Under the pieces are notes generated by a model, which was given only the letters and a program-made list of their open reading frames with translations, searched no databases and had not been told where the DNA came from. A stretch of DNA of 64,000 nucleotides, from positions 1 through 64,000 of the forward strand of contig JADKDU010000012.1 in assembly GCA_016714495.1 (NCBI GenBank). The letters run 5' to 3'. This document shows positions 34,464 through 44,562 of this stretch, in pieces. This DNA is from Hyphomonadaceae bacterium (lineage in GTDB: Bacteria; Pseudomonadota; Alphaproteobacteria; Caulobacterales; Hyphomonadaceae). The translations under genes were made by a program, and so were the position numbers. Positions within the stretch are counted from its first letter, which is position 1; every line of letters starts with the position of its first letter.

Positions 34464-37400
34464 TTGAGCCACACACTCGACCGCCTGACCTTCTTTCGCC
34501 GGCGCACGGAGACCTTTGCGAACGCGCATGGGGTGCTCAACGATGACGATCGAACCTGGGAGGAGGCCTATCGGAACAGGTGGCGCCACGACAAGATTGT
34601 GCGCTCCACGCATGGCGTGAACTGCACCGGGTCGTGCTCCTGGAAAATCTATGTGAAGGGCGGCATCGTCACCTGGGAGACACAGCAGACTGACTACCCA
34701 CGCACACGCGACGATCTGCCAAACCATGAGCCGCGCGGCTGTTCGCGTGGCGCGAGTTACAGCTGGTATCTCTATTCCGCCAACCGGGTGAAGTATCCAC
34801 TTGTGCGGGCGCGGCTGCTCAAGGCTTGGCGAGCCGCACGCAAGATGCTTCCTCCGGTCGCGGCCTGGGCCTCGATCCAGAACGATCCTGCCAAGCGCGC
34901 CGACTACGTTTCCCGGCGTGGCCTCGGTGGATTCGTGCGCGCGACCTGGGTCGAAGTGAATGAGATCATTGCCGCAGCCAACGCCTATACGATCCGGCAG
35001 TGGGGACCAGATCGTATCTTCGGCTTCTCGCCCATCCCGGCCATGTCGATGGTGTCATATGCTGCGGGCGCCAGATATCTCCAGCTCATCGGCGGCGTAA
35101 CCGGCTCCTTCTACGACTGGTACTGCGATCTGCCGCCCGCCAGCCCGCAGACCTGGGGTGAGCAGACTGATGTTGCCGAAAGCGCAGACTGGTACAACTC
35201 GGGATTTCTGATCCTGTGGGGCTCGAACGTCCCACAGACGCGGACGCCGGATGCACATTTCTATACAGAGGCGCGCTACAAGGGCGTCAAGTCGGTGGTC
35301 ATCTGTCCCGACTACTCCGAAGCGTCCAAGTTCGCTGATCTGTGGCTCGCGCCGAAGCAGGGGACTGACGCAGCGCTCGGAATGGCGCTCGGGCATGTCA
35401 TCCTGACAGAATACCATCGTGACCGGCAGACGCCGTACTTCCGGGACTACATTCGCAAATACACAGATTTGCCGCTGCTCGTGAAGCTCACGCCTCAGGA
35501 CGATGGCTTTGTACCCGAACAGCTCCTGCGCGCGGCGGACTTCGATGGCGCGCTTGGCGAAAGCAACAATCCTGACTGGAAAACTGTCGCACTCGACGAG
35601 AAAACGGGTGAGATCGTCGTGCCGAATGGGTCCATCGGATTTCGCTGGGGAGAAGATGGACGATGGAATCTGGAAGAGCGCGAGGCCAAGGGCGCGGAGA
35701 CTGAGCTCAGGCTTGGTCTGAAGGGCGTCGAAGACGATGTCGTAAAGGTGCGATTCCCATACTTCGCCAATACCGCGTCGAACGGCTTTGCTTCAACCAA
35801 TCATCCCAGCGTTCTCGTCCGAAACATCCCGGTCAAGAAGATCAAGCTCGCCAGCGGCGAGGAAGCACTCGTGGCCTGCGTCTACGATCTGCTGATGGCC
35901 AACTATGGTGTCGACCAGGGATATGGCGGCGAGCATCTGGCCGGCAGCTACAACGACATGGAGCCCTACACGCCTGCCTGGGCCGAGGCCATCACATCGG
36001 TGACTCGCGAGAACATCATCGCCACGGCACGAGCGTTCGCCACCAATGCCGAAAAGACCCGTGGCAAGTCCATGGTGATCATCGGCGCCGGCATGAACCA
36101 CTGGTACCACATGGACATGAACTATCGCGCAGTGATGAACATGCTCATCCTGTGCGGATGCGTAGGCCAATCCGGTGGCGGCTGGGCGCACTATGTGGGC
36201 CAGGAGAAACTGCGCCCCCAAACCGGTTGGGCCCCTCTCGCGTTTGCAACCGACTGGGTGCGGCCGCCGCGGCAGCAGAACTCGACCTCTTTCTTCTACG
36301 CGCACACCAATCAGTGGCGCTACGAAACGGTGCCCGTCGGCGAGATTCTATCCCCCACAGCCGAGCCAGGGGATTGGGCGGGCAGCTTCATCGACTACAA
36401 TGCCAAGGCGGAGAGAATGGGGTGGTTGCCGTCCGCGCCCGCGCTCAAGGCAAATTCTCTGGACATTGCAGCGCGCGCCAAGGCGGCCGGCGTCGATACA
36501 CGCGCCTATGTGGCGAGCGCGCTGAAGTCAGGCGATCTGGAAATGTCCTGCATGGACCCGGATGACCCCCACAACTGGCCTCGCAACATGTTCGTCTGGC
36601 GCTCGAACCTGCTCGGCTCGTCCGGGAAGGGGCATGAGTATTTCCTCAAGCATTTGCTTGGCGCCGACCACGGCGTTCAGGGGAAAGACCTGGGCGAGAT
36701 GGGTCGCGACAAGCCACGTCAGGTGAAGTGGCGCGACGAGGCGCCAAAGGGAAAACTCGACCTCCTAGTCTGCATCGATTTCCGGATGTCAACGACGGCT
36801 GTTTATTCGGATATCGTCCTGCCGACGGCGACCTGGTATGAGAAAAACGATCTCAACACCTCCGACATGCATCCGTTCATCCACCCGCTCGGCGCGGCCG
36901 TGGATCCAGCCTGGGAGTCGCGTTCCGACTGGGAGATTTTCAAGGGACTTGCCGAGACATTTTCGGAGATAGCCCCAGAGGTCCTGGGCGAAGAAACGGA
37001 TGTCGTCCTTACCCCGATCCAGCACGACAGCGCAGGGGAGCTGGCGCAAGCGCGGGGGGTCAAGGACTGGTTCGCAGGAGAATGCGATCCCGTGCCGGGG
37101 CGAACGATGCCGCAGGTCTCGGAAGTGACCCGGGACTACAGCCAGATCTATTCGAAGTTCACCTCGCTCGGTCCGCTACTGGACAAGCTCGGCAACGGAG
37201 GGAAGGGACTCGGATGGAGCACGCAGCATGAGATAGACAAGCTCACATCACTCAATGGTGCGGTGCTTGACGATACAGTCGCCAAAGGGCGCCCGCGAAT
37301 CGTCAGCGACATCGACGCATGCGAGACGATCCTGATGCTGGCGCCAGAGACAAATGGCGAAGTGGCGGTCAAGGCGTGGCGCGCTCTCGAGAAACAGACG

Positions 37401-38198
37401 GGCAGGGAGCACGCTCACCTCGCACTGCCAAAGGAGGACGAGAAAATCCGCTTCCGCGATCTCGTCGCGCAGCCGAGAAAGATCATCTCCTCTCCCATCT
37501 GGTCCGGCATCGAAAGCGAGCACGTCAGCTACAATGCGGGCTACACGAATGTTCACGAACTGATCCCGTGGCGCACGCTGACAGGACGCCAGCAACTCTA
37601 CCAGGATCATGACTGGATGCGCGCCTTCGGCGAGGCGCTGGTCGTCTACAAGCCACCGATCGATCTCAAGACACTGCACGTGAAAGGAGACAAGCCGAAC
37701 GGAAATCCCGAGATTACCCTGAACTTCATCACGCCGCACCAGAAGTGGGGTATTCACTCCACCTACACCGACAACCTCATGATGCTCACGCTAAATCGTG
37801 GCGGTCCGGTCGTCTGGGTGTCCGAGAAGGATGCGAAGCGGGCAGCCATCGTCGACAATGACTGGGTAGAGGTCTTCAACGCGAACGGAGCTCTGACGGC
37901 GCGGGCGGTGGTGTCCCAGCGTATCCGTGAAGGTACGGTCTTCATGTATCACGCGCAGGAAAAGATCGTGAATACGCCGGGTTCGGAGATCACCGGCAAG
38001 CGCGGCGGCATCCACAACTCGGTCACGCGCGCCATCCTGAAGCCAACTCACATGATCGGCGGCTACGCGCAGCTTTCGTACGGCTTCAATTACTACGGCA
38101 CCGTCGGGTCGAACCGCGACGAGTTCATCGTTCTTCGAAAGATGGCGAAGGTCGACTGGCTGGATACGCCTCTGGCCCAGAAGGAGACCGCACGATGA
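34464..38198 (+). CDS. narG: Respiratory nitrate reductase alpha subunit
   Basis: Catalytic cytoplasmic subunit with Mo-bis-MGD and one [4Fe-4S] cluster; reduces nitrate to nitrite. The FS0 ligands are visible as HGVNCTGSCSW plus the later Cys in EPRGCSRGASYSWY. The Mo-ligand Asp sits in YDWYCDLPPASPQTWGEQTD. 1244 residues from a TTG start at 34464 with GGGGAG seven bases upstream, matching the 1247 of E. coli. The frame is open from 34368 inside narK, but that part lacks homology. It overlaps narH by 4 bp. Confidence 0.95.
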   Translation: MSHTLDRLTFFRRRTETFANAHGVLNDDDRTWEEAYRNRWRHDKIVRSTHGVNCTGSCSWKIYVKGGIVTWETQQTDYPRTRDDLPNHEPRGCSRGASYSWYLYSANRVKYPLVRARLLKAWRAARKMLPPVAAWASIQNDPAKRADYVSRRGLGGFVRATWVEVNEIIAAANAYTIRQWGPDRIFGFSPIPAMSMVSYAAGARYLQLIGGVTGSFYDWYCDLPPASPQTWGEQTDVAESADWYNSGFLILWGSNVPQTRTPDAHFYTEARYKGVKSVVICPDYSEASKFADLWLAPKQGTDAALGMALGHVILTEYHRDRQTPYFRDYIRKYTDLPLLVKLTPQDDGFVPEQLLRAADFDGALGESNNPDWKTVALDEKTGEIVVPNGSIGFRWGEDGRWNLEEREAKGAETELRLGLKGVEDDVVKVRFPYFANTASNGFASTNHPSVLVRNIPVKKIKLASGEEALVACVYDLLMANYGVDQGYGGEHLAGSYNDMEPYTPAWAEAITSVTRENIIATARAFATNAEKTRGKSMVIIGAGMNHWYHMDMNYRAVMNMLILCGCVGQSGGGWAHYVGQEKLRPQTGWAPLAFATDWVRPPRQQNSTSFFYAHTNQWRYETVPVGEILSPTAEPGDWAGSFIDYNAKAERMGWLPSAPALKANSLDIAARAKAAGVDTRAYVASALKSGDLEMSCMDPDDPHNWPRNMFVWRSNLLGSSGKGHEYFLKHLLGADHGVQGKDLGEMGRDKPRQVKWRDEAPKGKLDLLVCIDFRMSTTAVYSDIVLPTATWYEKNDLNTSDMHPFIHPLGAAVDPAWESRSDWEIFKGLAETFSEIAPEVLGEETDVVLTPIQHDSAGELAQARGVKDWFAGECDPVPGRTMPQVSEVTRDYSQIYSKFTSLGPLLDKLGNGGKGLGWSTQHEIDKLTSLNGAVLDDTVAKGRPRIVSDIDACETILMLAPETNGEVAVKAWRALEKQTGREHAHLALPKEDEKIRFRDLVAQPRKIISSPIWSGIESEHVSYNAGYTNVHELIPWRTLTGRQQLYQDHDWMRAFGEALVVYKPPIDLKTLHVKGDKPNGNPEITLNFITPHQKWGIHSTYTDNLMMLTLNRGGPVVWVSEKDAKRAAIVDNDWVEVFNANGALTARAVVSQRIREGTVFMYHAQEKIVNTPGSEITGKRGGIHNSVTRAILKPTHMIGGYAQLSYGFNYYGTVGSNRDEFIVLRKMAKVDWLDTPLAQKETAR

Positions 38199-39718
38199 AA
38201 ATCCGGGCCCAGATCGGGATGGTCCTGAATCTCGACAAGTGTATTGGCTGTCATACCTGCTCCGTCACCTGCAAGAACGTATGGACCAGTCGGGAGGGCG
38301 TTGAATACGCCTGGTTCAACAATGTCGAGACCAAGCCTGGCATCGGCTTTCCGAAGAACTGGGAGAACCAGAAGCGCTGGAACGGAGGTTGGCGCCGGAA
38401 AGCCAACGGTCGGATCGAGCCGCGAATGGGATCAAAGTGGCGCATCCTCGCCAAGATATTCGCCAACCCCGATCTTCCCGAGATCGACGACTACTATGAG
38501 CCATTCGACTTCGACTATGCCCATCTTCAAACCGCTCCGGAGATGATGGCATTCCCCACCGCGCGCCCGAGATCGAAGATCACTGGAGAGCGTATGGAGA
38601 AGATCGAGTGGGGTCCGAATTGGGAGGAGATTCTCGGCGGCGAGTTCGACAAGCGTAGCGAGGACTCCAACTTCGAAGGCATTGAAAAGGCAATCTACGG
38701 CGCCTTCGAGCAGACCTTCATGATGTACCTGCCTCGGCTGTGCGAGCACTGTCTCAATCCAACCTGTGTGGCGGCCTGTCCTTCAGGCGCAATCTACAAG
38801 CGTGAGGAGGACGGTATTGTCCTCATCGATCAGGACAAGTGCCGCGGCTGGCGCATGTGCGTATCAGCCTGTCCGTACAAGAAGGTGTATTACAACTGGC
38901 AAAGCGGCAAATCCGAGAAATGCACTTTTTGCTATCCACGTATCGAAGTGGGACAGCCGACGGTCTGCTCTGAGACCTGTGTTGGCCGCATCCGATATCT
39001 TGGTGTTCTTCTCTATGATGCGGACCGGGTCCTTGAGGCCGCCAGTGTTCCCGACGAGGCAGATCTCTATCAGGCTCAGCTGGACCTCTTTCTCGATCCC
39101 AACGATCCCGCAGTTATTGCGCAGGCACGTGCTGACGGTGTTGCCGAAGCATGGATCAAGGCGGCGCAGGCCAGCCCGGTCTACAAGATGGCGATGGAGT
39201 GGAAAGTCGCCTTTCCCCTTCACCCTGAGTATCGCACCTTGCCGATGGTTTGGTATGTGCCGCCGCTCTCGCCCATCCAGTCTGCGCTGGCGGCCGGAGC
39301 GCTCGAAACCGACGCCGAGATGCCCGATGTGGCATCCATGCGCATTCCGGTGCGCTACCTCGCCAACCTGCTGACGGCTGGCAAGGAAGCGCCTGTGGTG
39401 TCCGCGCTCGAGCGCATGATCGCCATGCGAAAGTACATGCGGGCGAAGACGATCGAAGGTGTCATCGATCATCCCACGGCAGAGCGTGTTGGACTGACGG
39501 CGCAGCAGATCGACGAGATGTATCGATACATGGCGATTGCCAACTACGAGGACCGGTTCGTCATTCCGACCACACACAGGGAGACAAGCGAGGACGTCTA
39601 TGACCTCCGCGGCGGATGCGGGTTCACATTCGGAAACGACTGCTCCGGCGGACGAACCGAACTCGGACTCTTCGGCAAGGACAAGCGACCACGCCCCAAG
39701 ACTCCAATGGAGACCTGA
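38195..39718 (+). CDS. narH: Respiratory nitrate reductase beta subunit
   Basis: Electron-transfer subunit with three [4Fe-4S] and one [3Fe-4S] clusters. Ligand groups: CIGCHTCSVTCKN near the N terminus; CEHCLNPTCVAACPSG; CRGWRMCVSACP, in which Trp replaces one Cys and defines the 3Fe cluster; and CTFCYPR...CSETCVGR. 507 residues, all ligands present. It passes electrons from NarI to NarG on the cytoplasmic face. Confidence 0.95.
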   Translation: MKIRAQIGMVLNLDKCIGCHTCSVTCKNVWTSREGVEYAWFNNVETKPGIGFPKNWENQKRWNGGWRRKANGRIEPRMGSKWRILAKIFANPDLPEIDDYYEPFDFDYAHLQTAPEMMAFPTARPRSKITGERMEKIEWGPNWEEILGGEFDKRSEDSNFEGIEKAIYGAFEQTFMMYLPRLCEHCLNPTCVAACPSGAIYKREEDGIVLIDQDKCRGWRMCVSACPYKKVYYNWQSGKSEKCTFCYPRIEVGQPTVCSETCVGRIRYLGVLLYDADRVLEAASVPDEADLYQAQLDLFLDPNDPAVIAQARADGVAEAWIKAAQASPVYKMAMEWKVAFPLHPEYRTLPMVWYVPPLSPIQSALAAGALETDAEMPDVASMRIPVRYLANLLTAGKEAPVVSALERMIAMRKYMRAKTIEGVIDHPTAERVGLTAQQIDEMYRYMAIANYEDRFVIPTTHRETSEDVYDLRGGCGFTFGNDCSGGRTELGLFGKDKRPRPKTPMET

Positions 39719-39721
39719 GCC

Positions 39722-40405
39722 ATGGCCATGACCTACCGGGCGCTGTCGCGCCTTCTGTCTTATCCCGATGCGCAGCTTCAAAGCGAAGCGCATACCTGCG
39801 TTGAACTGGTTGAGCGTGAAGGCCTGATCTCGGGGCGCACCATCGCCGAGCTTCGAAAACTCGCGGATCATCTTGCGGTCCAGGACATCTACGAAGCACA
39901 AGCCGCCTATGTTGATCTGTTCGACCGCACACGCAGCGTGTCGCTTCATCTTTATGAGCACGTGCACGGCGAAAGTCGGGAGCGCGGGCCCGCCATGGTG
40001 GGCCTCGTTGAGCTCTACCGGGCTCACGGTCTCGAAATGGAGGCCAACGACCTTCCCGACTATCTTCCAGTCTTCCTGGAGTTTCTGTCTGTGATTGCTG
40101 ACGCCGAAGCGGCCTCGCTGATCGGGGAGGCGGCGCACGTCCTGGAAGCGATTTCGGCGCGGCTCGCCAAACGACAGAACCCCTATCAATCAATCTTCCG
40201 GGCGCTTCTCACGATCTCCGACAAACCCGCCGACACAGCGGCAGTCCAAAGTCTGCTCGCGATTCAGGACGATGATCCCGATGACCTCGAAGCTCTTGAT
40301 AAGGCCTGGGCGGAGGCTCCGGTCAATTTCGGCGCCGGCGATGCAAAGGATGGGTGTTCAGGGTCGCTACCTGGGCGCGCTGCAACACAGGGTGGTGCAG
40401 CATGA
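39722..40405 (+). CDS. narJ: Nitrate reductase assembly chaperone NarJ
   Basis: 227 residues of the TorD/DmsD-type all-helical chaperone family that holds NarG until cofactor insertion and membrane docking are complete. Family features: YRALSRLLSYPD at the start, YVDLFDRTRSVSLHLYEHVHGES in the centre, and DLPDYLPVFLEFLS. It lies 3 bp after narH, with the downstream porin ATG overlapping its stop. Confidence 0.93.
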   Translation: MAMTYRALSRLLSYPDAQLQSEAHTCVELVEREGLISGRTIAELRKLADHLAVQDIYEAQAAYVDLFDRTRSVSLHLYEHVHGESRERGPAMVGLVELYRAHGLEMEANDLPDYLPVFLEFLSVIADAEAASLIGEAAHVLEAISARLAKRQNPYQSIFRALLTISDKPADTAAVQSLLAIQDDDPDDLEALDKAWAEAPVNFGAGDAKDGCSGSLPGRAATQGGAA

Positions 40406-41428
40406 AGCGAGCAGGCGCGTGTCTCATCCTGGTGCTTTCGGCCGTCGGATTTTCCGGGCCGGCGCTTGCCCAGGGCTCAGATGTCGAGGGCGACGTGATC
40501 GCGGACGTCCGGGTGCGTGCGGAACACCGATCCGGAGGTGCTGGAGCTGAACCGGCTACAGCTGGCGTGGGCCAACACGAGTGCCAATGCCACGTTGGGC
40601 CGTCAGCGGATCGTCCTGGATGATGGAAGGTTCGTCGGCAGTGTCGGATTCCGTCAGAATGAACAGACGTTCGATGCCGTGCGGCTTGGCTACACGGGTA
40701 GCGAGGCCTTCAACCTGCAGTACGTCTACATCGACAAGGTACATCGCATCTTTGGAGACGAAAGCCCGGTTGGCGAGTTTGAAAGCAGCTCTCATGTCAT
40801 CCGTCTTGCCGGTGAGACGGGTGTAGGAAATCTCGTCGCGACTGTGCTTCTCCTGGACCTGGGCGGATCTGGATCGGCTTCATCGCAGACATACGCTGTT
40901 CGCTGGTCAAAGAGCTGGCCCCTCGGCGACGGCATTCTGGCTGCGAACATTCAAGCCGCTGAACAGAGCGGATATGAGGGGATGGGCCCTACTGTTGACC
41001 TGGGCTTTCAGTCATACGGAGCGACGTACTCAAGCGGCGACATCACATTTGTCGGCGGACTTGAGGTTCTGGAAGGCGCTGCGGGGCAGAGTTTCGCAAC
41101 ACCGCTTGCCACCCTTCACGCCTTTCAGGGCTGGGCGGACGTCTTCCTCAATACGCCTCCGTCAGGCATCCGGGACCTCAGCATCGGCATAACCGGCAAA
41201 GGCCCACCGGTGGTCTCTGGGGCGAAGCCTGTCAGCTGGGCTGCCTTCGCGCATCAGTTTGAAAGCGACAACGGCGGGCTGACATACGGTGCAGAGTTTG
41301 ATGCCGTGTTGCGCATCCCGATCAATGAATTTCTTGCGATCGAAACCAAGGCTGCTGTGTTCAGCGGGGCCGCCGGTGGACCGCCGGACACGAGCAAGTT
41401 CTGGTTGGCGTTGGAAGCAAGCTTCTAG
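40402..41428 (+). pseudogene. Alginate-export-type outer-membrane porin inside the nar operon, frame-broken and internally shortened
   Basis: Starts with a clear signal peptide (MKRAGACLILVLSAVGFSGPALA, cut before QG) and DVIADVRVRAE, the usual first strand. The frame then changes between about 40510 and 40525. The rest (40517-41428 frame) reads as the family core: LNRLQLAWANTSANATLGRQ, FVGSVGFRQNEQTFDAVRLGY and beta-strands to a C-terminal Phe (LALEASF). Relatives of this family that I recall have roughly 80-100 residues between the first strand and the NRLQLAW segment; here they are missing. A deletion with frame loss at 40510-40525 fits. The ATG overlaps the narJ stop, so the gene belongs to the operon; a role in nitrate/nitrite passage is speculative. 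Confidence 0.65.
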
Positions 41429-41450
41429 CCAACCTACAGAGGAGACCGTC

Positions 41451-42215
41451 ATGGCTCAGGAACACGCTGCAACACTCGCAACAGCCGGATGGTTTGATCA
41501 GGCCGTGTTTGGCTATTACCCCTACATCGCGCTCGCAGTGCTGGCGATCGGGTCCATCATCCGCTTTGATCGAGAGCCCTATACGTGGCGATCAGGCTCG
41601 TCCCAGCTCCTTCGGCGCAAGCAGCTCATGCTTGGCTCCGTGCTCTTTCATGTTGGCGTGCTGATCATTTTCGGCGGCCACTTTGTGGGGCTGCTGACGC
41701 CAATTGAGGTGTTCGATGCCATCGGGGTGAGTCATGGCGCCAAGCAGGTTCTGGCGATCATCGCAGGTGGCATCGCAGGAGCTATGGCGATTGTCGGCGC
41801 ACTGATCCTGCTGCACCGAAGAGTCTTTGACCCACGCATTCGCGCTACGTCGAGCTTTGGCGATACAGCCATCCTGGCGCTACTCACGGCCCAGCTTGTG
41901 CTCGGGCTTTCAACGATCCCGTTGTCGTCGCAGCATCTCGATGGTTCGGAGATGGTGAAATTCATGGCCTGGGCGCAGGGCATTTTCACTTTCCAGCCGG
42001 GCGCCGCAGCTCACATTTCCGAAGTCCACTGGATCTTCAAAGCTCATCTCGCACTTGGCCTGACCATATTCCTCGTCTTCCCCTTTACGCGTCTCGTCCA
42101 CATGCTCTCGGCCCCCATCTGGTATCTGAACCGTCGTGGCTGGCAGCTCGTTCGCACTCGCCGCGGCATGGCCGACCAGAAGGGCCGAGCCCGCCCATCG
42201 CGAGGAGGCCGCTGA
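41451..42215 (+). CDS. narI: Respiratory nitrate reductase gamma subunit (cytochrome b)
   Basis: Five-helix membrane anchor with two b hemes that oxidises quinol. The four ligand histidines are present: SVLFHVGVLIIFGGHFVGLL in helix 2, and HWIFKAHLALG plus FTRLVHMLSAP in the last helix. 254 residues, with a longer basic C-terminal tail than the 225-residue E. coli protein. AGAGGAG precedes the ATG. It is separated from narJ by the porin gene, an unusual arrangement, and overlaps the next start by 1 bp. Confidence 0.94.
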   Translation: MAQEHAATLATAGWFDQAVFGYYPYIALAVLAIGSIIRFDREPYTWRSGSSQLLRRKQLMLGSVLFHVGVLIIFGGHFVGLLTPIEVFDAIGVSHGAKQVLAIIAGGIAGAMAIVGALILLHRRVFDPRIRATSSFGDTAILALLTAQLVLGLSTIPLSSQHLDGSEMVKFMAWAQGIFTFQPGAAAHISEVHWIFKAHLALGLTIFLVFPFTRLVHMLSAPIWYLNRRGWQLVRTRRGMADQKGRARPSRGGR

Positions 42216-43349
42216 TGACAAAGATGACATCAGTCTTTCACGGCGTCGAAATTCCTGAAGCATTGCTCGCGGGTGAAATGCAGAACCACCGAGCGGCGTC
42301 GTTGTCCGAGGCGCGCATTCAGGCCGGCCGGGCTCTTGCTATACGAGCTCGGCTGCTGGCGCGCGCGTGCGAACTCGGCTTGCACCCGGAGCCTGAGCGC
42401 AATGATCACGGTCAGGAGGAGACGGCCGGAAGAGGCGCTCATCCGGGCCGTTCTCAGCGTGGAGATCGACGTGTCTCCGCCGTCGGAAGAAAAGATACGG
42501 GAGGTATATGACAGACATCCCGACAGCTTCAAATCGCCCCCGCTTGTCGAAGCGTCCCACATTCTCGTTGCGCTACCGAGAGTCGTGGATGCCGATGTAT
42601 CTGATGCGCGCGCGCGGGCGGACGACTTGATTGCGCAGATCGAGGCGCAGCCGGCCCGGTTTACGCAACTGGCTACCGAACACTCGGCCTGTCCATCCGC
42701 AGGTGAGGGCGGATGGCTTGGCCAGCTTCGTCCCGGCGACGTGTTGCCTGAGATCTGGGACGCCCTGGCGGATCTCGAGGCTGGTGCGATCTGCGCCGTC
42801 CCCATTCGGAGCGAGCATGGTTGGCATGTCCTGAGACTGGATCGGGCGGCGGCCGGCCAGCGGCTGCCGTTCGCGCACGTCAGGCCCCACATAGCGATGG
42901 AACTGGAAGCAAGGTCGTGGACGCAGGCAGCCGCGCGCTATGTGGACGGCATCATCGCTCAGTCGCTCACATTGCCCCATCTGAAACTGGACAGCGCGGG
43001 TCGACTGGATCAGGGCCCGGATGGCATGTCCCGCGCGGACAATATTCTGGGTTTCGCTCTTGCCGATATCCGGCGGGCATTCGCTGCACTACCCCCAAAG
43101 TCACGGCAGGTCGTCGAGGAGGCCGCAGCACGTTCGGGCGAAACTGCAGAGGATGCGTTGGCGGCTGCCATCGGGAAATTCCTCTCATCGGCAAGTGATG
43201 AAGCCTGGACGCAGCTGATCTCCAGGCTGCGCGACAGCGATGCGCCGCTTGCAGACTGTCTGAGCCTGATTGTCGAACGCGAACTGTCGGGCAGCAGGCC
43301 GGCGCACACGCTTATCAGAATGAGGAACGCGGCGGGGACAAAATCCTGA
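42215..43349 (+). pseudogene. PpiC-type peptidyl-prolyl isomerase of the nar operon, one-base insertion near 42423
   Basis: The ATG overlaps the narI stop and has GAGGAGG. Residues 1-70 read in the first frame (VFHGVEIPEALLAGEMQNH); after an extra G in ACGGCCGG the protein continues in the +1 frame (PEEALIRAVLSVEI). The parvulin domain follows (VEASHILVAL, FTQLATEHSACPSAGEGGWLG, VPIRSEHGWHVLRLDR) and then an uncharacterised C-terminal extension of roughly 150 residues. Restored length is about 377 residues. NifM-like PpiC proteins often follow narI and may assist maturation. No signal peptide, so it is cytoplasmic. Confidence 0.78.
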
Positions 43350-43366
43350 AAGGAAGGAAATGTGCC

Positions 43367-43927
43367 ATGACCATCACCGGAATGCAGTCGACGATTGAAC
43401 GTGTCCCGCTCGACCTCCTGCGAGAACCACTGGTCTGGTTCTTCGCCGAGCACTATCGGCACCGCGATGTCTGCAGCCGACTTCTTGTGATGGCCAGGAC
43501 AGTCGTGCAGGAGCCAGACGCGCTGGAAGAGATCCATGATTTCCTGGACTATGATCTTGCTGTCCACGTCATCGATGAGGAAGACGATCTCTTTCCCTTG
43601 ATGAGGCGCAGGTGTGAGCCTGATGATCACATCGAAGGCGTCCTTGGTATGCTTTCTGGAGAGCATGCGAGCGATCTCCAGTTGGCGAGCGCGGTCAAAT
43701 CGCTGGTCGCCAAGGCGATGGCTGATGGGCGAGGGCTGGCGGCATATGCTGACGCCTGGGCGGTCATCGAGCCGTTCTGTGTCTCCCAGAAGCGGCACAT
43801 AGCCGTGGAGAATGCAGTCGTTCTTCCTATTGCCAGGCTCCGACTGACTTCAAGCGATCTACGGGGCCTGGGTCAGCGCCTCGCAGCGCGACGCGGCCTT
43901 CCCGATCCCTTCGTCCAAGCCTCATGA
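43367..43927 (+). CDS. Hemerythrin-like HHE-domain protein
   Basis: 186 residues, four-helix bundle with candidate diiron ligands in FFAEHYRHRDVC, AVHVIDEEDDLFPLMRRR, LSGEHASDL and KRHIAVENAVVLPIA. Such proteins bind oxygen or NO, or assist iron-sulfur repair under nitrosative stress. In the nar operon, protection of NarGH clusters is a reasonable inference. It follows PpiC by 17 bp and overlaps the carbonic anhydrase start by 4 bp. Confidence 0.8.
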   Translation: MTITGMQSTIERVPLDLLREPLVWFFAEHYRHRDVCSRLLVMARTVVQEPDALEEIHDFLDYDLAVHVIDEEDDLFPLMRRRCEPDDHIEGVLGMLSGEHASDLQLASAVKSLVAKAMADGRGLAAYADAWAVIEPFCVSQKRHIAVENAVVLPIARLRLTSSDLRGLGQRLAARRGLPDPFVQAS

Positions 43928-44562
43928 TTGACCAACTGCTCAGCAACAACATGGCGTGGGCCAGCGCTCGCGTCCGTGCCGACCCGCAATTTTTCCGACG
44001 GCTTTCAGCTCAGCAGGCGCCGGAATATCTCTGGATCGGTTGCAGCGACAGCCGCGTTCCGGCCAACGAGATCGTTGGGTTGGATCCGGGCGAGCTGTTT
44101 GTTCATCGCAACATCGCCAATCTGGCGCCGCCGCGAGACATGAATTTCCTGGCCGTGCTGCAATTCTCGATCGAGGTCCTGAAGGTTCGGCACATCATCG
44201 TCTGCGGCCACTATGGGTGTGGAGGCGTGCGAGCAGCGTTGGACAAGGAGCGCCGGGGGTTGATCGATCACTGGCTCCAGCCGGTGGCCGACCTGGCGCA
44301 CCGACACCAGACCCATCTCATGGCAATTTCAGACTTCGAGACGCGTGTGAATGTCGCCTGCGAACACAATGTGCGTGCGCAGGTGGAGTATGTTGGCAGG
44401 AATCCCTTCGTGACGGACGCCTGGCGCAGGGGGCAGGCACTCAGTATCCACGGATGGATCTACTCGATCCGCGATGGGCTGCTCCGCAATCTGGAACTCA
44501 CAGTCGATCGCCCAGGCCACGTCGATGAACTGGCGGCACGCCAATGGTTCCCCGATGCCTGA
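43924..44562 (+). CDS. can: Beta-class carbonic anhydrase
   Basis: 212 residues; interconverts CO2 and bicarbonate. The zinc ligands and catalytic dyad are visible as IGCSDSRVPANEI (Cys, Asp-Arg) and VCGHYGCGGVRAAL (His, Cys). No signal peptide, so cytoplasmic. The overlap with the hemerythrin gene (4 bp) and with mobA (8 bp) shows that it is translated as part of the nar operon, where it may secure bicarbonate or pH balance during anaerobic growth. Confidence 0.92.
   Translation: MIDQLLSNNMAWASARVRADPQFFRRLSAQQAPEYLWIGCSDSRVPANEIVGLDPGELFVHRNIANLAPPRDMNFLAVLQFSIEVLKVRHIIVCGHYGCGGVRAALDKERRGLIDHWLQPVADLAHRHQTHLMAISDFETRVNVACEHNVRAQVEYVGRNPFVTDAWRRGQALSIHGWIYSIRDGLLRNLELTVDRPGHVDELAARQWFPDA

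Noticed and set aside
38864..40189. Minus-strand open frame of 441 codons
   Set aside because: Antisense to narH and narJ, both complete and well conserved; a GC-rich shadow frame.
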